From positions 248,001-312,000 of the forward strand of contig CALNAJ010000028.1 in assembly GCA_937874695.1 (NCBI GenBank): a stretch of 64,000 nt of DNA, given 5' to 3'. Shown in pieces: positions 33,378 through 40,430 of this stretch (positions within the stretch are counted from its first letter, which is position 1; every line of letters begins with the position of its first letter). This DNA is from an uncultured Lactobacillus sp. Lineage in GTDB: Bacteria; Bacillota; Bacilli; Lactobacillales; Lactobacillaceae. The position numbers were made by a program, and so were the translations under genes. The notes under the pieces were generated by a model. The model was given only the letters and a program-made list of their open reading frames with translations. It was not told the DNA's origin and made no database searches.

Positions 33378-34430
33378 TCAGATTAATTTTGCCGCTGACT
33401 TCAGGGCATCTTGGACTGCCGGTACGTTCCCGGTAAAGTTCAGGAACGCATGGCTGATTCCACCATAACGCAGGTAGCTAGCGTCACCATTGGCCCGGCC
33501 AGCCTGATCAATGAATGCTTCACCCTGCAGACGGAATGGATCATACTCACCCACCAGCAACGTGGTCTTCTTGAACGTCTGTGGATCAGCTAAGATCGGC
33601 GACAGCAGTGGTGCCGTCAGATCCAGTGGCTGACCTGCCACGTAATACCCACTCATAATCTCATCGAGCTGCTCAAACAACTGGTAGCTTCTGTGTAAAG
33701 CATCCCGCTGTTCGGGAACGATGTCAATACTATCATCATTCCACAGTTGCCCACCCAGGTCGGAGCCTTGAATCACGGTCGGGTAGAAGAGCAGATGTGA
33801 GTCAATCGTGCAGATGCCCATGGACTTGCAGAGTTGGCTGACACCCAGAGCAATCGAGCCCCCAGCGGAGTCTCCACCCAGTGAAATATGGTGATAATCC
33901 TTAGTCATGGCAGCTACCACGGCCAAGCCATCGAGAATGCCGGCTGGATAAGGTTGTTCCGGTGCCAGCGCGTAATCCACGTTGTAGACCACGCAGTTCG
34001 CCTGTTCCGCCACGTACTTCAACGCCAGTAAGACATCTTCCGGCGTCCCACCATAGTAGGCCCCACCGTGGAAATAAATCAAGGCTTTGTCTGCAGTTAG
34101 GTGATCCATCCGCGCAATCCGAATGACCCGGACCCGCCGATTCATCGCCACAATCTGTTGCATCTCAATCTTCATGTCAACGCTGGTCAAGTCCTTTTGA
34201 CCAGTCGTTTCGGTCCCTTGTCTCAGACTGAATAAGTCGGTCGGCAATTGCGGGTTCTCTTCGATTTCGGCCACCGTTTCCCAAACCAACGGCTCGTAAG
34301 TGTGGGCGGGGTCTCTTTCCTTAATCCAGGTGGTGACCCCATCTTCCACATTGGTTGCCCGCATCTTTGCCAATCGTTTTAGCTCGTCCGCATACCCCAA
34401 GGACTGCTTCGTTGTCGTATCATTCAACAT
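33378..34430 (-). CDS. HSL-family alpha/beta hydrolase (esterase)
   Basis: 350 residues. Hormone-sensitive-lipase group features: oxyanion motif YFHGGAYYGG, nucleophile S188 in GGDSAGGS, a family Asp in VGEYDPFR and the catalytic His in GGISHAFLNF. These enzymes hydrolyse short acyl esters. GAGAGGGG lies 8 nt before the ATG. It sits between another esterase and the GH65 phosphorylase in one operon, which suggests its substrate is an acylated sugar; that is inference. Confidence 0.82.
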   Translation of the reverse strand: MLNDTTTKQSLGYADELKRLAKMRATNVEDGVTTWIKERDPAHTYEPLVWETVAEIEENPQLPTDLFSLRQGTETTGQKDLTSVDMKIEMQQIVAMNRRVRVIRIARMDHLTADKALIYFHGGAYYGGTPEDVLLALKYVAEQANCVVYNVDYALAPEQPYPAGILDGLAVVAAMTKDYHHISLGGDSAGGSIALGVSQLCKSMGICTIDSHLLFYPTVIQGSDLGGQLWNDDSIDIVPEQRDALHRSYQLFEQLDEIMSGYYVAGQPLDLTAPLLSPILADPQTFKKTTLLVGEYDPFRLQGEAFIDQAGRANGDASYLRYGGISHAFLNFTGNVPAVQDALKSAAKLI

Positions 34431-34456
34431 GTTGATTACCCCTCTCGTTAGCTACG

Positions 34457-35311
34457 TTATTGCTGAAGCCAAAATTTCGTGAGGTTCCACCTTGCCGCCA
34501 ACCAATTCAGGTGGCGGGGGAACCAACCCGCGACGTCTGGCCGAATAAAGTGCTCCCCAAAGGCCAGGTCACGGGGATCAAAACTTCTTGGAAATGCCGT
34601 CACTGCCCGGGCAAGACTCAAGCCATGCGGGCCATGTGGATAAATAATCTCGGTGACGGGCACGTGTTGTTCGCGCAATGCCGCCACGTAATGCTGCGTG
34701 TTGGTGACTGGCACCAGCTCATCTTCACGCGTAGTCCAGATGAAGGTCGGCGGATTCTGCGGCGTTATCAGCAGGTCGGCCTCGTGTTGCGACCAATCGG
34801 CCGTGATTTCTTGTAGCTCAGCCTCACTAGTCGGCCAGCCTAATCGTAAGCCAATCACCGGGTACGCCAGCATCAAGGCGCTGACTGTCAACTCGTCTGG
34901 ATTCGCGTTCACCGCTGACCCCAGCGTCGGCCACAAATCGGCATACAGTGCTGCCAGATGCCCGCCGGCGGAAAATCCCGCCAGGAGAATCTTATCGGCA
35001 TCAATCCCATAAGCCGCGGCGTGCCGGTGAAAATCACCGACGACATTTGTCAGTTGATACAGTGCCATGGGCAATACCGGTGGATCGTCGCGCAAGCGAT
35101 ACGCCACCACGGCGACCGCAAACCCCTGTGCCAAGTACTGCAGCGCCATGATCTCATTCTCTCGATCCGAATAGAATTGATAACCCCCACCCGGTAAGAG
35201 AATAACCAACGGCCGCCGCGGCTGATTGTGAAAGTCAGCAATGGCGGCCGGTTGGTAGTACGTGACGGCCACTGGGTAGGCGGTGCCGCACGTCAACTTA
35301 CGCGTTTTCAT
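34457..35311 (-). CDS. Alpha/beta hydrolase, acetylesterase-like
   Basis: 284 residues. Oxyanion region LLPGGGYQFYSDREN, nucleophile motif LLAGFSAGGHLAALYAD, Asp in TTREDELVPV and His in YPHGPHGLSLA. This pattern is that of the acetyl(xylan)esterase / BD-FAE group that removes acetyl or feruloyl groups from sugars. The ATG at 35311 overlaps the symporter's stop by 14 nt, so translation is coupled; an earlier in-frame start would add a low-complexity Lys/Thr/Arg stretch read from the symporter tail. Second gene of the operon. Confidence 0.8.
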   Translation of the reverse strand: MKTRKLTCGTAYPVAVTYYQPAAIADFHNQPRRPLVILLPGGGYQFYSDRENEIMALQYLAQGFAVAVVAYRLRDDPPVLPMALYQLTNVVGDFHRHAAAYGIDADKILLAGFSAGGHLAALYADLWPTLGSAVNANPDELTVSALMLAYPVIGLRLGWPTSEAELQEITADWSQHEADLLITPQNPPTFIWTTREDELVPVTNTQHYVAALREQHVPVTEIIYPHGPHGLSLARAVTAFPRSFDPRDLAFGEHFIRPDVAGWFPRHLNWLAARWNLTKFWLQQ

Positions 35312-36683
35312 TAGCTTTCTTGTTTGCAACTTCCTTGTCTTTAACTGCCTTAGCTGAAGTGATTTCGTCTTCGTCCAACTTGTAGAAGATGTACAAGATA
35401 CCAACGATAATCACAGCCAAGATGATCGGTAACCAGACGAAGCTGGTACTAATTGCCGTAATAGCTTTGGCGCCTTGCACTTTAGCAGTCGCTTGGAAAC
35501 CACCCCAGGAAAGTAACCAACCGGAGACCAGGCCACCGAAGCCCATCCCCAACTTAGCCCCAACCATTGGCACTGAAGATAAGATACCAGGTTCGTCGAT
35601 GCGGAGTTCGGAACGTGAGTATTCCACCGTGTCGGCAATCATCACAAAGGAAATGGAGAACGCTGCCCCCATGGCAACCAGCGCGATAACATTTCCGGCG
35701 AAGAGTAATGGGATACTGTTGAAGTGCATGATAGCTTCACCAATACCGAAGGTGACTAACGATAGAATCATAACGTTTCTGTGCTTCATGAATTTACTCA
35801 AGAATGGTACCGAAACGTTCCCGATAACCGCGACAATTACCAAACCGTTGAAGGCCCCAACTAAATCTGCCCGCCGATAAACGTAGGTCAGGTAGTAGAC
35901 GGCCGTTTGCATCCGGATTACCCAGAAGGTCTGTAACAGAATGAAACTGATACTCAGGGCAACCCATGGCTTGTTCTTAACGGCACCCTTCAAGGATTCC
36001 TTCACGGACAGGTGCCCCTTAATTTCCGGTGCATCCGCAGTGTCGTCAACAATGTCATCTTTTTCACGTAAATTTGCGAAGGAACTCAGGAAGAGAACGA
36101 TGATGGCTAACCCAATGAAGATCCCCCAGATCATCCACCCTTTTTCTGCGTTCTTACCTCCTAATTTTGCAACCATTGGCAGAGAAATTGCCCCGATAAC
36201 GGCCGTCCCAATGTTGGTCATCACCATCCGGGCACTGGCTAAGTTCGTCCGTTCGTCGGGATCCTTGGTCAAACTTGGCAGGATCGCCGTGATTGGCGTG
36301 TTGGCCCCGGAATAAACTAAACTAAACAGCGTGTAGACTACGGAAATCCAGGCTAATTGGAAGGCCTTGTTCCCGCCAAACGATGGGTTGAAGAACAGCA
36401 GCATGGTCAAGATCCCCAGTGGAATCCCGAACCATAAGAAGTATGGCCGTGCCTTCCCGTATTTCGAATGGGTGTGGTCGATCAAAAATCCATACACAAC
36501 ACCATCAAAGGCATCAATGATCCGAACAACGAAGAACAGTGTCCCCACAAACGCTGGCGAAATCCCCATAACCGTCGTGTAGTAGAACAGCAGATAGAGC
36601 CCAACAATTTGCCAAATCAGGTTCCCGGCCATATCGGTGGCCCCATAGAAGAATCGCTGTTTCCATAATTGCACTTTACTCAT
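35298..36683 (-). CDS. GPH family sugar:cation symporter
   Basis: 461 residues, twelve transmembrane segments. GPH signatures: FYGATDMAGNLIWQIVGLYL at the start, RIIDAFDGVVYGFLIDHTHSKYGKARPY between segments 2 and 3, and ADTVEYSRSELRIDEPG in the C-terminal half. Members bring in disaccharides, glucosides, pentosides or hexuronides with H+ or Na+. The ATG at 36683 follows GGAGGG by 7 nt. It is first in the operon with the two esterases and the GH65 phosphorylase and has a cre site upstream. Confidence 0.87.
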   Translation of the reverse strand: MSKVQLWKQRFFYGATDMAGNLIWQIVGLYLLFYYTTVMGISPAFVGTLFFVVRIIDAFDGVVYGFLIDHTHSKYGKARPYFLWFGIPLGILTMLLFFNPSFGGNKAFQLAWISVVYTLFSLVYSGANTPITAILPSLTKDPDERTNLASARMVMTNIGTAVIGAISLPMVAKLGGKNAEKGWMIWGIFIGLAIIVLFLSSFANLREKDDIVDDTADAPEIKGHLSVKESLKGAVKNKPWVALSISFILLQTFWVIRMQTAVYYLTYVYRRADLVGAFNGLVIVAVIGNVSVPFLSKFMKHRNVMILSLVTFGIGEAIMHFNSIPLLFAGNVIALVAMGAAFSISFVMIADTVEYSRSELRIDEPGILSSVPMVGAKLGMGFGGLVSGWLLSWGGFQATAKVQGAKAITAISTSFVWLPIILAVIIVGILYIFYKLDEDEITSAKAVKDKEVANKKANENA

Positions 36684-36720
36684 GATGAAACCCTCCCCCA
36701 TAGAATTTATGTGCTTGACT

Positions 36721-36734
36721 TGTAACCGCTTACA
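36721..36734 (-). promoter_or_regulatory. cre site of the GH65 operon
   Basis: TGTAAGCGGTTACA on the minus strand matches the CcpA operator consensus and lies 38 nt before the symporter start, next to TATGCT/TATGTA -10-like sequences. Confidence 0.75.
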
Positions 36735-36973
36735 TACATAGCATACCGGTCTATCTGCCTTCCGGTAATCCAGCTTTTTGGCTAAGAACTTACCTTTTCT
36801 AACCAACTCGTCCCCCAAAGTAGATTCGTTGGGTAAAATTGACAAACAAACCTAGTTACCGCCACTATCATAACCGATTTTAGGTGGTTACTAGTAGTTG
36901 GAGGGCTTCATTAGTTTTCCGTGCTAACTCACTGGTTCAGCTCTTACGTTGCATTCAGAGCTCGTCAAAAATT

Positions 36974-37169
36974 GCCCGCCTGCGGCTGCCAGGATTCCGC
37001 CTACTGTGGGGACCGCCTGCAGCCAAGGTTCTGGCTTCCGGCTCGGTTTGGAACCTCGCTAGGTTCATGCGAGTTTCCAAACGCGTCCCATGCTGTAAGA
37101 ACGGGAAGAACCAAGCGCCCGTTCTAACACCATCGTCACGGCCGGCTCCATCCTGGCCTCCTCCGGCTA
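36974..37169 (-). repeat. Structured intergenic repeat, copy H
   Basis: Second sub-family on the minus strand. Outer arms GCCAGGAT/ATCCTGGC, hairpin 1 TTAGAACGGG/CCCGTTCTTA, hairpin 2 GTTTGGAAACTCGC/GCGAGGTTCCAAAC, hairpin 3 AAGCCAGAACCTTGGCT, then GGTCCCCACAG. It lies between the LacI terminator and the symporter promoter, so it points along both neighbours rather than against one. Confidence 0.85.
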
Positions 37170-37312
37170 CAATACATTTCTGACTTAACCATGTGCGGAA
37201 GCTAAACCAACGAATTTCTATGATCACGCCACCTATCACGGCTTACCAAACTGGTCTATAGTAACGCTTCCCTACCCAGCTCAATCTATATCTATACACC
37301 ATTTCAATATTC

Positions 37313-37357
37313 AAAAGGTTCCACCTTGCCATTAGCTCTTGGCAAAATAGAACCTAT
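37313..37357 (-). terminator. Terminator of the LacI gene
   Basis: AGGTTC and GAACCT plus TTGCCA and TGGCAA form a long stem; on the minus strand TTTT follows. It lies about 90 nt after the stop at 37448. Confidence 0.75.
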
Positions 37358-37447
37358 CTGTATCTCTTCTACAAAGTGAACAATTTGACTGAAATCGGGT
37401 ATGCAATGACGCTAAATTCTGGTTCCGCCAGCCATAACCTATAGCCC

Positions 37448-38440
37448 TTAGCTATTGCGTTGGAGACTGTCACGCTCCACCAACTTGATTGGCGTAATCT
37501 TTTGCGGTAGTTCTCCCGGTGCGCAGAGTTGTTGGACTCCTGCGACACCCATCTCGTAGAAATTCTGCGAGATGCTGGATAGTGCCGGTTGCACTAGCTC
37601 ACAGATTTCCGTGCCGTCAATCGCGAGGATCGAGAGGTCGGTCGGTACGCGGTAGCCCAGGTTACGGGCCGCGTTGAGCACACCCACTGCCGCCATGTCA
37701 CTGCCGCCGATAATGGCGGTCAGTCCCGAGTCGGCGCCATACGCCTGCATAGCCATTTGACCCGCGTCGTAGCTATAGTTGCCGAGCTGAATCCACTCGG
37801 GCTGAATAGTAATCCCGGCCTCCCGCATGGCCTGCCGATAACCGGCCACACGTTGACGTCCGGTGTGAAAGTCACTGTCGACACCGGCGAGACCGATGTT
37901 TTGGTGACCCAGCTTCAGTAACGTCTGGGTGGCTTGATACCCTACCTGCCAGTCATCCGAAGTGATGTAGGGCACCTGAATCTCATCGAAGGAAATCGAT
38001 AGAAAACAGAAAGGAATTCGTGAATTTTGGAGCAGCGCTAAATTTTCTGCCGCTAGATCGACTGACAATAGAAGAATCGAGCGAACCGGCCGCTCAATTA
38101 CCGTCGTCAACGCCCGCCGCTGTTGCTCTGAGTCGTCATCCCCGGCATATAAAATAATCACGTTCAGGTCATGGCGATGGGCCTCGGCCTGAATACCTTC
38201 AATGATGGGACTGGCGAAGTTGGTCTTCGTTGAATTCACGATAGCTGCGACCACGTTACTCCGCTGTGTGACGAGTTCCGCGGCTGCCGTATTTTTCTGG
38301 TAACCGAGTTCTGCGGCGGCGGCCCGTACCTTTTCCCCGGTATATTCACTAAAAAATCCCACTTTATTGGCAAGCACTCGAGAGACGGTTCCGGGCGAGA
38401 CCCCCGCCAGCTTCGCAATGTCCTTGATTGTTGCAGCCAT
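37448..38440 (-). CDS. LacI family regulator, MalR-like
   Basis: 330 residues. Helix-turn-helix TIKDIAKLAGVSPGTVSRVL at the start, then an effector domain with VVAAIVNSTKTNFASPIIEG and IGLAGVDSDFHTGRQRVAGY. The ATG at 38440 is preceded by GAGGTG; the frame upstream of it is not family-like. It is divergent from an MFS disaccharide transporter followed by a GH13 alpha-glucosidase, and two perfect mirror operators lie between. It likely represses both directions until an alpha-glucoside is present. Confidence 0.87.
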   Translation of the reverse strand: MAATIKDIAKLAGVSPGTVSRVLANKVGFFSEYTGEKVRAAAAELGYQKNTAAAELVTQRSNVVAAIVNSTKTNFASPIIEGIQAEAHRHDLNVIILYAGDDDSEQQRRALTTVIERPVRSILLLSVDLAAENLALLQNSRIPFCFLSISFDEIQVPYITSDDWQVGYQATQTLLKLGHQNIGLAGVDSDFHTGRQRVAGYRQAMREAGITIQPEWIQLGNYSYDAGQMAMQAYGADSGLTAIIGGSDMAAVGVLNAARNLGYRVPTDLSILAIDGTEICELVQPALSSISQNFYEMGVAGVQQLCAPGELPQKITPIKLVERDSLQRNS

Positions 38441-38535
38441 CCCGGCCACCTCACTTTCACCGTTTTTCTTACTAACTCCCATTTTACCGTTAATGGTCTG
38501 AAATAACAAAGTCATTTGCCACCAAAATGGCTATT

Positions 38536-38552
38536 TTTACACAAACGTTTGC
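38536..38552. promoter_or_regulatory. LacI operator, left half of a 17-bp mirror pair
   Basis: TTTACACAAACGTTTGC, with the LacI-type core AAACGTTT. It is the exact reverse complement of 38573-38589. Confidence 0.75.
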
Positions 38553-38572
38553 TTTTATTATTTAGAGGCATT

Positions 38573-38589
38573 GCAAACGTTTGTGTAAA
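38573..38589. promoter_or_regulatory. LacI operator, right half of a 17-bp mirror pair
   Basis: GCAAACGTTTGTGTAAA, 20 nt from its partner, so centre-to-centre distance is 37 bp. Two dimers or a looped tetramer could bind. Confidence 0.75.
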
Positions 38590-38605
38590 GTGCTAAGATT
38601 CATTT

Positions 38606-38619
38606 TGAAAGCGGTTACT
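38606..38619 (+). promoter_or_regulatory. cre site before the MFS transporter
   Basis: TGAAAGCGGTTACT agrees with the CcpA consensus. It lies 60 nt before the start codon and next to the LacI operators. Confidence 0.7.
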
Positions 38620-38678
38620 TGGACCGTTTAGAAATTGTGAGCACCTGCTATTATTCCATTTATTTAGGAGGAATTATT

Positions 38679-40070
38679 ATGTCTCAAAACGCAGCCTTAG
38701 AACGTGAACAAGCCGTCCCGGATACGCCGGTCAGTGACAACTCACTCCCCAAACTACCCTTGAAGACGATCTTCGCCATGACGTTTGGCTTCTTCGGGGT
38801 CAACATGGCCTTCTCACTTCAGTCATCTCAGATGGGCCGAATCTTCCAGACTATCGGTGCCGATCCGACCAAACTAGGCTTCTTCTTCCTATTGCCCCCA
38901 TTAGCTGGGATGGTCGTTCAACCGTTGATTGGGAAATACTCCGATGTCACCTGGAACCGCTTTGGTCGGCGAATGCCTTACCTGATTATCGGGGCACCTA
39001 TCGCAGCGTTGGTCATGATTCTTCTACCAAATGCCGGGTCGTTTGGTTTCGGTTACGCCTCGCTTGCCGCGCTGTTGTTTGGGGCCATCGCCATTCTCTT
39101 CATGGACCTGTCCTCTAACGTCTGCATGCAACCGTTCAAGATGATTGTCGGCGATATGGTCAATGAAGACCAGAAGGACCTCGCGTGGTCTTGGCAGCAA
39201 TCCTACTCCAACTTGGGTGGGGTGTTGGCTACGATCTTCCCCTTCGTCTTAACCTGGTTCGGGGTGTCTAACGTTGCTGCTAAGGGGACCGTGCCCTTAT
39301 CCGTACGGTTAGCCTTCTACATTGGCGCCGGCATCTTACTCCTCACTTCCATTTACACGATTGTTTCCGTTAAAGAATACGATCCTGAAACGTATAACCG
39401 TTACCACCACGTCAAAGCGGAAACAAAGCAGAAGACCGCCAGCCTCTGGCATTTAGTCAAGACAGCCCCCCGCGCCTTCTGGGAAATTTCCTTCGTCCAA
39501 CTCTTCGACTGGTTCGCTATCCAATACCTATGGACTTACGGAACTGGTGCCATTGCCGATAGCGTTTGGCATACCGCTAATGCCGCTTCCGCTGGTTATC
39601 AAGCAGCCGGCAACTGGTTCGGGATTCTCTCCTGCATTCAGTCATTAGCCGCCGTTGTCTGGGGCTTCGCCGTTCTCTCGCACACCAAGCCTAGCCAACG
39701 AAAATTCTGGTTCCGCGTCAGCTTGGTTCTCGGTGGTGCCGGGATGATCTGGATCTACTTCATTCATTCACAGTGGCTATTGATCCTACCATTCTGTCTG
39801 ATTGGAATCTGCTACCTGACGATGCAGACGCAAGCGATGTCCCTCTTCACCGAATCCCTCAACGGTCAAAATGAAGGTGCCTATCTAGGCCTCTTCAACT
39901 GTGGGATTTGCCTACCACAAATCATCGCGTCCATTGCCAGTTTCGCTATCTTCCCCGCTATTGGCAAGTCCATGCCCGGCATGTTAGTCATCGCCGGAAT
40001 CGCCTTGTTACTGGGGGCCGTATCCGTCAGCGTCATTCATCCCAAATTATCCGCAAATTCAGCTAATTAA
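38679..40070 (+). CDS. MFS disaccharide:H+ symporter (SLC45-like)
   Basis: 463 residues with about twelve transmembrane segments. The N-terminal half shows FGFFGVNMAFSLQSSQMGRIFQ and PLIGKYSDVTWNRFGRRMPY, the pattern of SLC45/sucrose-type and bacterial maltose transporters. The ATG at 38679 follows AGGAGG by 7 nt; an in-frame TTG at 38619 is rejected. The GH13 enzyme gene lies 360 nt downstream on the same strand, separated by structured repeat copy I, so the pair may be one regulon. Substrate probably an alpha-glucoside such as maltose or isomaltose. Confidence 0.83.
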   Translation: MSQNAALEREQAVPDTPVSDNSLPKLPLKTIFAMTFGFFGVNMAFSLQSSQMGRIFQTIGADPTKLGFFFLLPPLAGMVVQPLIGKYSDVTWNRFGRRMPYLIIGAPIAALVMILLPNAGSFGFGYASLAALLFGAIAILFMDLSSNVCMQPFKMIVGDMVNEDQKDLAWSWQQSYSNLGGVLATIFPFVLTWFGVSNVAAKGTVPLSVRLAFYIGAGILLLTSIYTIVSVKEYDPETYNRYHHVKAETKQKTASLWHLVKTAPRAFWEISFVQLFDWFAIQYLWTYGTGAIADSVWHTANAASAGYQAAGNWFGILSCIQSLAAVVWGFAVLSHTKPSQRKFWFRVSLVLGGAGMIWIYFIHSQWLLILPFCLIGICYLTMQTQAMSLFTESLNGQNEGAYLGLFNCGICLPQIIASIASFAIFPAIGKSMPGMLVIAGIALLLGAVSVSVIHPKLSANSAN

Positions 40071-40096
40071 TTTTTAACGGTTAAACATTGGACTTT

Positions 40097-40293
40097 GTCG
40101 CCTGCGGCTGCCAGAGATTCCGCCTGCTGTGGGGACCGCTTACAGCCAAAGGACGGGCTTCCAGCTCGGTTTGAAACCTCGCGAAATTCATGCGAGTTTC
40201 CAAACACGTCCCACGCTGTAAGTCCGGGAAGAAACAATCGCCCGGTCTAACACCGTCTTCACGGCTGGCTGCTTCTCTGGCCTCCTTCGGCTA
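40097..40293 (-). repeat. Structured intergenic repeat, copy I
   Basis: Second sub-family. Outer arms GCCAGAGA/TCTCTGGC, hairpin 1 AGACCGGG/CCCGGACT, hairpin 2 GTTTGGAAACTCGC/GCGAGGTTTCAAAC, hairpin 3 AAGCCCGTCCTTTGGCT, GGTCCCCACAGC conserved. Its end is 26 nt from the stop of the MFS gene. Apart from this copy the 40071-40430 gap holds nothing recognisable before AGGAGG at the GH13 start. Confidence 0.87.
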
Positions 40294-40430
40294 AGCTAAT
40301 TTTTAACCTAAATTATTAACTGAATAGTGAGATCATTAGGCTCATACACGACATCTGACCGGTAACTTTAGAATTAACAAGTAAGCTTTAACACTTAAAT
40401 CACGAATCTAAAATTCAGGAGGTTTTATTT

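Noticed and set aside
501..40293. Structured repeats as MITE transposons or CRISPR repeats
   Set aside because: The ends are imperfect inverted repeats, but no target-site duplications could be seen, and internal stems covary. Copies are far apart and not regularly spaced, so they are not CRISPR repeats.
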